NCBI RefSeq assembly: GCF_036663835.1
Contig: NZ_JAXOJT010000001.1
Location: 62,001 to 126,000 of the forward strand
Direction: 5' to 3'
Length of the DNA: 64,000 nucleotides
Source: Sphingomonas sp. LT1P40
GTDB lineage: Bacteria; Pseudomonadota; Alphaproteobacteria; Sphingomonadales; Sphingomonadaceae
A model generated the notes under the pieces. The model did not search any database, had not been told where the DNA came from, and worked only from the letters and a program-made list of their open reading frames with translations. Each line of letters starts with the position of its first letter. The first letter of the stretch is position 1. Positions 1 to 8,186 of this stretch are shown in pieces. A program made the position numbers and the translations under genes.

Positions 1-1095
1 GCGGTGCTGAAGAGCGATTTCCTCACGCAAGGTCCAGCGATCACCGCGTTCGAGCAGGAATTCGCGGCAAAGCATGATGCCGCCTTCGGCATTGCCGTGT
101 GCAATGCCACGGCGGCGCTGCACATCGCCTGTCTTGCGCTCGACATCGGGCCGGGGTCGCTGGTGTGGACCAGCCCGAACAGCTTCGTCGCCTCTGCCAA
201 TTGCGCGCGCTATGTCGGCGCGGATGTCGATTTCGTCGATATCGATCCGGTGATGCGCAATATGTCGCTGGAAGCGCTGACCGTGAAGCTGGAAGCGGCG
301 GATGCCGCCGGACGGCTGCCCAACTTGCTGATCCCGGTCGATTTCGCGGGGCTGCCCTGCGACATGATCGAGATGCGCGCGCTGGCCGACCGCTATGGCT
401 TCAAGATCGTCGAGGATGCCTCGCACGCGGCGGGCGCGACCTATCACGGTCGACCGGTCGGTGTGCACGCCGATATCTGCGTGTTCAGTTTTCATGCGGT
501 GAAGGTCGTAACCACGGCTGAGGGCGGACTGCTCGCGACCAACGACCCGAAGATTGCCGAGCGGCTCGAATTGCTCCGCTCGCACGGTGTGACGCGCAAG
601 CCGGAGTTGCTCGAAAACCCGTCCGAGGGTGGCTGGTATTACGAGCAGGTCACGCTCGGCTATAACTACCGCATGACCGATCTTCAGGCGGCGCTGGGAA
701 GCTCGCAGCTTTCCCGCATCGACGCGATGCAGGCCAGGCGGATCGCGCATGCCGATCGCTATGACGAGCTGTTCGCGGATATGCCGCTCAAGCTGCCCGC
801 GCGCGCCAACGACCGCGTGTCTGCGTGGCACCTGTACGCGATCGAACTGGGCGACGACGCGAAGGTCAGCCGCGCCGACGTGTTCGCAGCGCTTCGCGCG
901 GCGCAGATCGGCGCCAATGTCCATTATATCCCGATCCATCGTCAGCCCGATTACGAACGACTGGGCTTCAAACGCGGCGATTTTCCCGCGTCGGAGCATT
1001 ATTACGATCGCGCGATCAGCTTGCCGTTGTTCCCGCGCATGACGAGCGAGCAGCAGGAGCGGGTGGTGTCGGTGATCCGCGACGCGCTGAGCTGA
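1..1095 (+). CDS. pseC: PseC-type UDP-sugar aminotransferase (5' partial)
   Basis: C-terminal 364 codons of a PLP-dependent DegT/DnrJ/EryC1 aminotransferase; the frame is open to base 1 and the first visible residues (AVLKSDFLTQG) match the region slightly downstream of the family's N-terminus, so the true start lies outside the window. The PLP lysine is visible in FHAVKVVTTAEGG (Lys codon 502-504). PseC converts the 4-keto-6-deoxy UDP-sugar made by PseB into UDP-4-amino-4,6-dideoxy-L-AltNAc in pseudaminic acid synthesis. The assignment to PseC rather than another sugar aminotransferase rests on the pseF, pseG/H and pseI genes directly downstream. The stop codon is 4 bases before the pseF ATG. 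Confidence 0.88.
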   Translation, partial: AVLKSDFLTQGPAITAFEQEFAAKHDAAFGIAVCNATAALHIACLALDIGPGSLVWTSPNSFVASANCARYVGADVDFVDIDPVMRNMSLEALTVKLEAADAAGRLPNLLIPVDFAGLPCDMIEMRALADRYGFKIVEDASHAAGATYHGRPVGVHADICVFSFHAVKVVTTAEGGLLATNDPKIAERLELLRSHGVTRKPELLENPSEGGWYYEQVTLGYNYRMTDLQAALGSSQLSRIDAMQARRIAHADRYDELFADMPLKLPARANDRVSAWHLYAIELGDDAKVSRADVFAALRAAQIGANVHYIPIHRQPDYERLGFKRGDFPASEHYYDRAISLPLFPRMTSEQQERVVSVIRDALS

Positions 1096-1099
1096 CCCC

Positions 1100-1798
1100 A
1101 TGAAGGTCGCGATCATCCCCGCACGCGGCGGCAGCAAGCGCATCCCGCGCAAGAATATCAAGCCGTTCGCGGGCAAGCCGATGATCGGCTATGCGATCGA
1201 CGCGGCGATCGAGAGCGGACAGTTCGACCGCGTGATCGTCTCGACCGACGATGCCGAGATTGCGGAGATCGCCAAGGGGCGCGGCGCGGAATTGCCGTTC
1301 ATGCGGCCCGCCGACCTTGCCGACGACCACACGCCAACGGTGCCGGTGATCCAGCATGCGATTCAGGCGTGCAACGCGCTCGGCTGGGATGTTACCCATG
1401 CGTGCTGCATTTATCCCGGCGTGCCATTCATCCGCGCCGCCGATCTGGCCGCCGCGCTCGACCTGCTCGAAGCAAATGACGGCGAGGGTTACACCTTTCC
1501 TGTCACCGGCTTTCCCTCACCGATCCAGCGCGCATTGAAGCGCGGCGGCGACGGTGCAGTCGCGCCGTTCAATCCCGAGCATGTCGCAACGCGCACACAG
1601 GATCTGGAACCGGCCTATTTCGATGCCGGCCAATTCTATTGGGGTCGCGCCGAAGCATGGCTGGCGGGGCTGAACATCCACGCCAATGGCCGCGCGATCG
1701 TGCTGCCCGAATGGCGCGTGGTCGATATCGACACGCCCGATGACTGGGAGCGCGCCGAGGCGCTTCACCGCGTGATCGCGGCGACGCCCGACCGGTGA
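1100..1798 (+). CDS. pseF: Pseudaminic acid cytidylyltransferase
   Basis: 232 residues, starting with MKVAIIPARGGSKRIPRKN, the nucleotide-binding signature of CMP-sialic/pseudaminic acid synthetases (GSKRIPRKN loop). It should activate pseudaminic acid with CTP to give CMP-pseudaminic acid in the cytoplasm. Length is normal for PseF (about 230). The ATG follows the pseC stop by 4 bases, and its own stop overlaps the GTG start of the next gene, indicating translational coupling in a pse operon. A CMP-Neu5Ac or CMP-legionaminic synthetase would share the motif; the adjacent PseG and PseC-like genes favour pseudaminic acid. Confidence 0.9.
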   Translation: MKVAIIPARGGSKRIPRKNIKPFAGKPMIGYAIDAAIESGQFDRVIVSTDDAEIAEIAKGRGAELPFMRPADLADDHTPTVPVIQHAIQACNALGWDVTHACCIYPGVPFIRAADLAAALDLLEANDGEGYTFPVTGFPSPIQRALKRGGDGAVAPFNPEHVATRTQDLEPAYFDAGQFYWGRAEAWLAGLNIHANGRAIVLPEWRVVDIDTPDDWERAEALHRVIAATPDR

Positions 1799-3330
1799 AA
1801 ATCGCGATCCGCGTCGATGCGTCGCGGGCGATCGGCACCGGGCATGTCCGCCGGATGATCGCGCTTGCCGAAGCGCTGCGGACTTGCGGCGCGCAGGTTC
1901 GGTTCGTCACCCGCGACCTGGGTCTCGATGTGGCGGGGATGCTGGCGGAGGCGGGTTTCGAGTGCGCGCTGCTACCTAAACCGGCGGGCATGCCGTTCGA
2001 GAGCGACGTGCCGCACGGGCAATGGGCTGAGGTCGATCAGGGGAGCGATGCCGCCGACACGCTGATCGCGCTGGCCGCAAACACCGAATGGGTGGTGGTC
2101 GATCATTACGGCTTCGATGCGCGCTGGCATCGTGCGGTTGGGCAGGGCGCGGGCTGCCGGATCGCGGTGATCGACGACCTTGCCGACCGTTCGATCGATG
2201 CGGACGTCGTGATCGATCATAATTTCGCGCCCGATCACCGCGCCAAATATGCCGGTCGGATCGAGCGGCGGGCGAGCATATTGGGCGGGCCGCGTTTCGC
2301 GCTGCTCGGTCCGGCCTATGCTGATGCACCGCGCCATGAGCCGGCGGCGCAGGTTGGCAGTGTGGGTATCTTTCTCGGCGGGGTGGATCAGGACAATCTG
2401 TCGGCCACCGCGCTGGAGGCCGTCGACCTGGCCGGGTTTGTCGGGCCGGTCGAGATCGTCTCGACCACCGCAAACCCGAACCTCGCCGCCTTGCGTGTGA
2501 CGGCAGCGAAGCGCCCCGGCACGACCGTCGCCACCGACCTGCCCGATCTCGCCGCGTTTTTTGCGCGGCACGACATTCAGATCGGTGCCGGCGGCGGCGC
2601 GACATGGGAGCGGTGCTGCATCGGCGCGCCGACGCTGTTGCTGGTCGTCGCCGACAACCAGCTGGCGGTCGCCCCGGCGCTGCGCAATGCGGGGGTGGTC
2701 GCAACGCCCGACCCGATTCGTGCGCTCGATCCGGCTGCGATTGCAGCCGCGTTGGGACCCTTGCTGGACGATACCCAACGCCGACAATCGCTGTCCGAAC
2801 GATCCCGCGCGCTGGTCGATGGCCGTGGCGCGCGCCGCGTGGCACTGCGCCTGCTGGCCGATACGCTGAAGGTTGTGCCGGCAACCCTCGATCACGCCGA
2901 ATTGACGCATTGCTGGCGCGATCATCCGGCAACGCGCGGCGTCTCGCGCAATGCCGAACCGATCCGCTGGGACGATCATCTGACCTGGCTGACCCGCACG
3001 CTGGATGATTCCACGCGGACCTTGTGGATCGGCATCATCGGCGAAACCCCGGTCGGCGTCATCCGCTTCGACCGGCTGAACGATCGCTCGGCAGAGGTTT
3101 CGCTCTACCTTGACCCCACACTCCACGGCCTCGGTCTCGGTCGCGCGTTGCTGCTGGCGGGCGAAGCGGCCGCTGCGGCTGGCATCGACGTCCATGCCGA
3201 AGTATTGGAAGGCAATATCGGTTCTGCCGGGCTGTTTGATTCGACGGGATATCGGCGCATCGACGCCACCCACTGGATCAAGCCTGCGGCGGGCCGCGAA
3301 CGAACGGGAATGACAGATGAAGATCGGTGA
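1795..3330 (+). CDS. pseG: Bifunctional PseG hydrolase / PseH-type N-acetyltransferase
   Basis: 511 residues, longer than a stand-alone PseG (about 340). Residues 1-350 carry the PseG glycosyltransferase-B-like fold, starting KIAIRVDASRAIGTGHVRR with the GTGHVRR loop; PseG removes UDP from UDP-2,4-diacetamido-2,4,6-trideoxy-L-altropyranose. Residues about 355-500 are a GNAT domain with the acetyl-CoA loop LHGLGLGRALLL, the expected place for PseH, which acetylates the 4-amino group just before the PseG step. The GTG start overlaps the pseF stop (GTGA); no separate pseH gene is visible in the window. The domain order is the reverse of the reaction order. The GNAT could act on a related amino-sugar, but position makes PseH most likely. 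Confidence 0.87.
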   Translation: MKIAIRVDASRAIGTGHVRRMIALAEALRTCGAQVRFVTRDLGLDVAGMLAEAGFECALLPKPAGMPFESDVPHGQWAEVDQGSDAADTLIALAANTEWVVVDHYGFDARWHRAVGQGAGCRIAVIDDLADRSIDADVVIDHNFAPDHRAKYAGRIERRASILGGPRFALLGPAYADAPRHEPAAQVGSVGIFLGGVDQDNLSATALEAVDLAGFVGPVEIVSTTANPNLAALRVTAAKRPGTTVATDLPDLAAFFARHDIQIGAGGGATWERCCIGAPTLLLVVADNQLAVAPALRNAGVVATPDPIRALDPAAIAAALGPLLDDTQRRQSLSERSRALVDGRGARRVALRLLADTLKVVPATLDHAELTHCWRDHPATRGVSRNAEPIRWDDHLTWLTRTLDDSTRTLWIGIIGETPVGVIRFDRLNDRSAEVSLYLDPTLHGLGLGRALLLAGEAAAAAGIDVHAEVLEGNIGSAGLFDSTGYRRIDATHWIKPAAGRERTGMTDEDR

Positions 3331-4360
3331 ACGCGAAGTCGGCCGGGGCGCACGCCCCTATCTGATCGCGGAAATGTCGGGCAACCACAACCAGTCGCTC
3401 GATCGCGCGCTGGAGATTGTCGACGCCGCCGCCGCTTCGGGCGCGGATGCGGTCAAGCTGCAAACCTACACCGCCGACACGATGACGCTGAACGTCCGCG
3501 CGCCGGGTTTCGTGATCGAGGATCCGAACAGCCTGTGGGCCGGTCGCCAGCTATGGGAATTGTATGACGAGGCGCACACGCCATGGGACTGGCACAAGCC
3601 GATCATGGATCGCGCCGCCAGCCACGGCATGCATTGTTTCTCCAGCCCGTTCGATGAGACTGCGGTCGATTTCCTCGAAGATCTGGGCGTCCCCGCCTAC
3701 AAAATCGCATCGTTCGAGATCACCGACCTGCCGCTGGTGACCAAGGTTGCGAAAACCGGCAAGCCGATGATTATCTCGACCGGCATGGCCACGGTGGCCG
3801 AGATCGACGACGCGATCCGTGCTGCCAAGGAGGCGGGCAACGAGCAGCTCATCATCCTGAAGTGCACCAGCACCTATCCGGCGACGCCAGAGAACACCAA
3901 TATCTCGACCATTCCCAACATGCGCGATGCGTTCGGGGTCGAGGTCGGGCTGTCGGACCACACGATGGGCTGCGGCGTCTCCGTCGCTGCCGTGGGAATG
4001 GGTGCGGTGCTGATCGAAAAGCACTTCACGCTGGCGCGCACCGATGGCGGGGTCGATTCGACCTTCAGCCTGGAGCCCGCCGAATTCCGCATGCTGCGCA
4101 CCGAGACCGAGCGGGCGTGGCAGTCGATCGGCCATGTCACCTATGGCGGAACCAAGGCGGAGGAAAAGTCGCGCGCCTTCCGCCGCTCGCTCTATGTGTC
4201 GAAGGATCTGGCACCGGGCGATGTGCTGACGCCGGACAACCTCCGCATCATCCGCCCCGGTTTCGGCCTGCCGCCCAAATTCTATGAGCAGATGCTGGGC
4301 AAGAAGGTGACGCGGGCCGCACCGGCGGGCACGCCGATCAGCTGGGATCTGGTGGCGTAA
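3317..4360 (+). CDS. pseI: Pseudaminic acid synthase (NeuB family)
   Basis: 347 residues, the usual size of PseI/NeuB. The N-terminal TIM-barrel opens with IAEMSGNHNQSLDRALEIV and continues ADAVKLQTYTADTMTL, signatures of the NeuB family that condenses phosphoenolpyruvate with a 6-carbon N-acyl sugar. The C-terminal part (SLYVSKDLAPGDVLTPDNLR onward) is the SAF antifreeze-like domain. It should make Pse5Ac7Ac from the sugar released by PseG. The start overlaps the end of the PseG/H frame by 14 bases. NeuB or LegI have the same fold; the full pse context argues for PseI. Confidence 0.92.
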   Translation: MKIGEREVGRGARPYLIAEMSGNHNQSLDRALEIVDAAAASGADAVKLQTYTADTMTLNVRAPGFVIEDPNSLWAGRQLWELYDEAHTPWDWHKPIMDRAASHGMHCFSSPFDETAVDFLEDLGVPAYKIASFEITDLPLVTKVAKTGKPMIISTGMATVAEIDDAIRAAKEAGNEQLIILKCTSTYPATPENTNISTIPNMRDAFGVEVGLSDHTMGCGVSVAAVGMGAVLIEKHFTLARTDGGVDSTFSLEPAEFRMLRTETERAWQSIGHVTYGGTKAEEKSRAFRRSLYVSKDLAPGDVLTPDNLRIIRPGFGLPPKFYEQMLGKKVTRAAPAGTPISWDLVA

Positions 4361-4367
4361 CCGCACC

Positions 4368-5354
4368 GTGTTTGATGTCCTGCTGATCGGATGCGGCAAT
4401 ATCGCGGGCGGCTTCGATGCTGACCGTGAAGGATTGCCGCCGCTGACGCATGCCGGGGCATTCGGTGAGCATCCCGAGTTTCGGATCGCCGCCTGCGTCG
4501 ATCCGGATGCGGCGCGGCGCGAGGCGTTTCAGGCGCGATGGTCGGTGCCTGAGGGGGCCGCGGACCTGGCCGCGCTCGACGCGGAGCCGGGACGGTTCGA
4601 TGTAATCGGCATTTGCTCGCCCACTGTTTTCCATGCCGAACATCTGGAGGCGGCGCTGGCGCTGCGGCCCCGGCTGATCTTTTGCGAAAAGCCGGTGACG
4701 CCAAGCGCCAGCGAAACCGAACACTGGGCCGCACGCGCTGCTGAGACCGGCGTGCTGCTGGCCGTCAACCACACCCGCCGCTGGGCACCCGATATCGTGC
4801 GGCTGGCAGCGGAATTGCGCGATGGCACGCACGGCGCGATCCGATCCATCGCCGCGACTTATAACAAGGGCGTGTTGAACAACGGTGCGCATATGATCGA
4901 CCTGCTGCGGATGATCGTCGGCGATGTCCGCGTCGTCCATGCCGGTGTCCCGGTGCGTGATTTCTGGCCCGACGATCCGACCATCCCGGCGATGCTGGAG
5001 TCCGCCAGCGGCATCCCGATCCAGTTGAGCGTCGCCGACGCGCGCGACTATGCGTTATTCGAGCTGTCGGTCATCACCGAAAACGCGGTCATCGCGATGG
5101 AGGAGGGTGGCCTGTCCTGGCGCATTCGCCGGGCGGGCGCGAGCGGTGCATTCGCCGGCTATCGCGCGCTCGATCCGGGCGAGCGGATCGCTGGCGAGTA
5201 TTTCGAGGCGATGCGCGGTGCCGTCGCCAATGTCGCCGCCGCATTGCGCGACGGCGCGCCACTCGCTAGCGACGGCGCCAGCGCGCTGGCTGCCCAGCGT
5301 GTGTGCGAAGCGATCCGGGAGGCTGCGGCATCCCATTCTCAAGACCGGGCCTAA
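4368..5354 (+). CDS. Gfo/Idh/MocA-family sugar oxidoreductase
   Basis: 328 residues starting at a GTG 7 bases after pseI. The N-terminal Rossmann segment has LLIGCGNIAGG, and CEKPVTPS matches the conserved EKP element of the Gfo/Idh/MocA family, which use NAD(P) to oxidise or reduce sugars or inositols. The downstream genes are a PLP aminotransferase and a GNAT, so a plausible role is oxidation of a sugar hydroxyl to a ketone that is then aminated and acylated. The substrate cannot be read from the sequence. One of three such oxidoreductases in the locus. Confidence 0.8.
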   Translation: MFDVLLIGCGNIAGGFDADREGLPPLTHAGAFGEHPEFRIAACVDPDAARREAFQARWSVPEGAADLAALDAEPGRFDVIGICSPTVFHAEHLEAALALRPRLIFCEKPVTPSASETEHWAARAAETGVLLAVNHTRRWAPDIVRLAAELRDGTHGAIRSIAATYNKGVLNNGAHMIDLLRMIVGDVRVVHAGVPVRDFWPDDPTIPAMLESASGIPIQLSVADARDYALFELSVITENAVIAMEEGGLSWRIRRAGASGAFAGYRALDPGERIAGEYFEAMRGAVANVAAALRDGAPLASDGASALAAQRVCEAIREAAASHSQDRA

Positions 5355-5363
5355 GGGGGCTGC

Positions 5364-6644
5364 ATGACGAATTCGACACTGGCGCTGCATGGGGGCGATC
5401 CCGCAATCCCGACGCCGCTGACCCCGTTCAAGAGCATCGGCGAAGATGAAGTTCGCGTCGCCGCCGAAGTCGTCTCGGGCGAAGTCCTGTCGGCCTATAT
5501 CGGCGCACCCGGCGAAGGCTTTATGGGCGGCAAGCATGTCCGCGCGTTCGAGGCGAAGGCAGCAGAGTATTTCGGCGTCAAGCACGCCATCGTCGTCAAC
5601 AGCTGGACCTCCGGCCTGATCGCCGCCGTCGGCGCGATCGGGGTCGAGCCGGGCGACGAGATCATCACGACGCCGTGGACGATGTCCGCGACCGCGATGG
5701 CGATCCTGCACTGGAACGCGATTCCCGTGTTCGCCGATATCGACCCGAACAGCTTCAACATCGATCCCGCATCGGTCGAAAAGCTGATCGGCCCGCGCAC
5801 CCGCGCGATCATGGCCGTCGACATCTTCGGCCAGTCGGCGGACATGAAGGCGTTGCGCGCACTGTGCGACAAGCATGGCCTGAAACTGCTGTGCGACACC
5901 GCGCAGGCACCGGGATCGACGCATGAAGGACGGGCAACCGGCACCTTCGCCGATATCGGCGGCTACAGTCTGAATTATCACAAGCACATCCATTGCGGCG
6001 AAGGCGGCATCATCGTCACCGACGACGACAAGCTCGCCGAGCGCATGTGCCTGATCCGCAACCACGCTGAATCGGTCATCAAGAGCGAGAATCCCGAGGA
6101 TCTCGTAAACCTGATCGGCTACAACTTCCGCATGGGTGAAATCGAGGCGGCGATCGCTTCGGTCCAGCTCGACAAGCTGAAGCCGCGCGTCGCCAGCCGC
6201 CAGCGCGCCGCCGCCGAACTGGACGCCGGCCTTGCCGGCCTCGAAGGGCTGACCACGCCATGGGTCGATCCCGACGGCACCCACGTCTATTACGTTTATG
6301 GTATGACGATTGACGTCGATGCGCTGGGCGTCAGCCGCGAGCGCATCGTCGACGCGCTAAAGGCGGAGGGCGTGCCGGTCTTCGCCGGTTACCAGAACCT
6401 CCATACGCTGCCGATTTTCCGCCATCGTATCGCTTATGGTCGCGGCGGTTTCCCCTGGACGCTGCTGGAGCCGGGCCGCGAGGTCCATTATGGCGAGGGC
6501 GTGTGCCCGGTCGCCGAGGACTTCCACACGCGGAAATTCGTCGGCCTGAACCTGTGCATGCATGATTTCCCGCCCGAGGAAGTCGCGCAGATCGTTACCG
6601 CGTTCAAAAAGGTCTGGGCTGGCCTGGATCAGCTGCGCACCTGA
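5364..6644 (+). CDS. DegT/DnrJ/EryC1-family PLP aminotransferase
   Basis: 426 residues, at the long end for the family. The AHAIVVNSWTSGL-type cofactor loop appears as KHAIVVNSWTSG, the Asp/PLP segment as LLCDTAQAPGSTHEG, and the Schiff-base lysine is Lys207 in SLNYHKHIHCGEGG. The enzyme probably transfers an amino group to a keto-sugar nucleotide. It is distinct from the PseC at the window start and sits between an oxidoreductase and a GNAT, like the oxidase-aminotransferase-acetyltransferase triplets that build 3-acetamido sugars. Its stop overlaps the next ATG (TGATG). Substrate unknown. Confidence 0.86.
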   Translation: MTNSTLALHGGDPAIPTPLTPFKSIGEDEVRVAAEVVSGEVLSAYIGAPGEGFMGGKHVRAFEAKAAEYFGVKHAIVVNSWTSGLIAAVGAIGVEPGDEIITTPWTMSATAMAILHWNAIPVFADIDPNSFNIDPASVEKLIGPRTRAIMAVDIFGQSADMKALRALCDKHGLKLLCDTAQAPGSTHEGRATGTFADIGGYSLNYHKHIHCGEGGIIVTDDDKLAERMCLIRNHAESVIKSENPEDLVNLIGYNFRMGEIEAAIASVQLDKLKPRVASRQRAAAELDAGLAGLEGLTTPWVDPDGTHVYYVYGMTIDVDALGVSRERIVDALKAEGVPVFAGYQNLHTLPIFRHRIAYGRGGFPWTLLEPGREVHYGEGVCPVAEDFHTRKFVGLNLCMHDFPPEEVAQIVTAFKKVWAGLDQLRT

Positions 6645-7171
6645 TGGAAGCACCGTCGCTGCGCGGCACGAAGGTGCGGATCGACCGTTTCACGGCGGTC
6701 GATATCGGCGACGATTACATCGGCTGGCTTAACGATCCGGCAGTCACCCGCTTCAGCAATCAGCGGTTCCGCGCGCACGACCGCGCGAGTTGCGAAGCCT
6801 ATGTCGCGAGTTTCGAGGGCAGCGCGAACTTGTTCCTGGCGGTGCGGCGGCTCGACGACAGCAAGCTGATCGGGACGATGACTGCCTATCGATCGGTTCC
6901 GCACGGGACGGTCGATGTCGGGATCATGATCGGCGATCCGGAAACCTGGGGTGGTGGTTTTGGGCAGGATGCGTGGAATCTGGTCATCGACTGGCTGGCC
7001 AGTCAGCCTGACATCCGCAAGGTTACGGCGGGCACGCTTGCCTGTAATCGCGGCATGGTGCGGCTGATGGAGCGGTCCGGCATGATCTTCGACGGCGCAC
7101 GGCGCGCGCAGGAGATGGTCGAAGGCGAGCCACAGGACGTGGTCTATTATGCCCGCTTCGCCGACCGCTGA
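6644..7171 (+). CDS. GNAT-family N-acetyltransferase (RimJ/RimL-like)
   Basis: 175 residues with the GNAT acetyl-CoA-binding stretch around MIGDPETWGGGFGQDAWN and a C-terminal SGMIFDGARRAQEM segment typical of RimJ/RimL-type enzymes. In this position it probably acylates the amino group installed by the preceding aminotransferase, using acetyl-CoA in the cytoplasm. The ATG overlaps the aminotransferase stop (TGATG) and the 3' end overlaps the following gene by 23 bases, so all three are likely co-translated. Substrate is inferred only. Confidence 0.8.
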   Translation: MEAPSLRGTKVRIDRFTAVDIGDDYIGWLNDPAVTRFSNQRFRAHDRASCEAYVASFEGSANLFLAVRRLDDSKLIGTMTAYRSVPHGTVDVGIMIGDPETWGGGFGQDAWNLVIDWLASQPDIRKVTAGTLACNRGMVRLMERSGMIFDGARRAQEMVEGEPQDVVYYARFADR

Positions 7172-8012
7172 TCTGCCCCGTCCGCTGGCGGTGGTCGCGC
7201 ATGATGCAGGTGCGGCGAACCTGATATTGGCGTGGATCGACGGCGCGCCGGGCGAAATCCGCGCGGTGATGGCCGGTCCGGCCGCCGAGTTGTGGCGAAA
7301 GCGCTTCGGCGATCGTCTTTTGTGCGACACGGTCGAGGCGGCGCTGGACGGCGCGGCGACTCTGCTCAGCGGCACCGGCTGGTCCAGCGATATCGAACAT
7401 GATGCGCGAGCCATGGCGCGCGCGCGCGGTATCGAATCGATCGCTGTGCTCGATCACTGGGTCAATTATCCGATGCGGTTCGAGCGGGCGGGGCAGACCG
7501 TTCTGCCCGACCGACTGTGGGTCGGCGATGCCGAGGCGGCACGCATCGCCCGCAACGCCTTGCCCGCCGTCCCCGTCACATGCAACGCCAATCGCTATCA
7601 ATCGGAGCAAGTGGCCGCGATCGCCCCCGCGCCCACTGGCGGCGCGGTGCTGTTCCTCCTCGAACCCGCGCGAAGCGATTGGGGTCGAGGAATTCAGGGC
7701 GAGTTTCAGGCCCTCGATCATCTGACCGCCAATCTGGAACGGCTTGGGCTCGCCGACCGCGAGCTCGTCATCCGGCCGCATCCGTCCGATCCTGCGGGCA
7801 AATACGACGCATGGCTGGCGGCGAATCCGGGCGCGCGACTCGATGACGCAACCGACGCCGCCGCCGCGATCAGCGCTGCGGAAATCGTTGTGGGGATGCA
7901 GTCGGCGGCGTTGGTTATCGCGCTCGAAGCAGGTCGCCGCGTCATCTGTGCGCTGCCGCCCTGGGCACCGCCCTGCCAGCTCCCGCATGACGGGATCGAG
8001 CGACTGGACTGA
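7149..8012 (+). CDS. GT-B-like protein, possible glycosyltransferase of the Pse locus
   Basis: 287 residues. I do not recognise a named family. It has an N-terminal Rossmann-like start (LAVVAHDAGAANLILAWI) and a C-terminal half with LVIRPHPSDPAGKYDAW followed by AEIVVGMQSAALVIALEAGR, an arrangement seen in GT-B proteins related to polysialyl- and glycerophosphotransferases (the RPHP element plus a nucleotide-facing loop). A transferase for the CMP- or UDP-activated sugar made by the neighbours is the simplest idea, but an epimerase-like GT-B protein is also possible. Overlaps the GNAT gene by 23 bases and is followed by a 174-base gap. Confidence 0.6.
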   Translation: MPASPTADLPRPLAVVAHDAGAANLILAWIDGAPGEIRAVMAGPAAELWRKRFGDRLLCDTVEAALDGAATLLSGTGWSSDIEHDARAMARARGIESIAVLDHWVNYPMRFERAGQTVLPDRLWVGDAEAARIARNALPAVPVTCNANRYQSEQVAAIAPAPTGGAVLFLLEPARSDWGRGIQGEFQALDHLTANLERLGLADRELVIRPHPSDPAGKYDAWLAANPGARLDDATDAAAAISAAEIVVGMQSAALVIALEAGRRVICALPPWAPPCQLPHDGIERLD

Positions 8013-8039
8013 CGGCCGCGTCGCAGTCCCGAATTGAAC

Positions 8040-8066
8040 GTAAATTCCTAGCTTTTGCTGGATTTA
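8040..8066. other. Imperfect hairpin in the 174-base gap before the amidotransferase module
   Basis: The arms GTAAAT and ATTTAC are perfect, and the pairing extends to AGC/GCT with two single-T bulges around a TTTT loop. No U-rich run follows, so it is not a clear intrinsic terminator. It sits in the largest gap of the pse block (8013-8186), where a promoter for the module starting at 8187 would be expected; no convincing -35/-10 pair was found. Confidence 0.25.
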
Positions 8067-8186
8067 CCTTCCCGAAAGCATATAACGCCGCCGATCGCGC
8101 CGCTGCTCCGAGAAGGGCGGGGACGGTTACGGCGGTATCGGCCACAGAGCCGAATCGGCGGGGGGTCGCAGGATTTTGGACATTCA

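Noticed and set aside
1972..3273. 433-codon frame on the minus strand opposite the PseG/PseH fusion
   Set aside because: Shadow of a GC-rich gene; low-complexity Arg/Gln/Ala-rich product without domains, while the plus frame has clear motifs.
8055..8186. 44-codon upstream extension of the first amidotransferase
   Set aside because: Family start begins with the Cys-x-x-Cys zinc-ribbon (MKYCSRC); the extension is Arg/Gly-rich and unlike the family.
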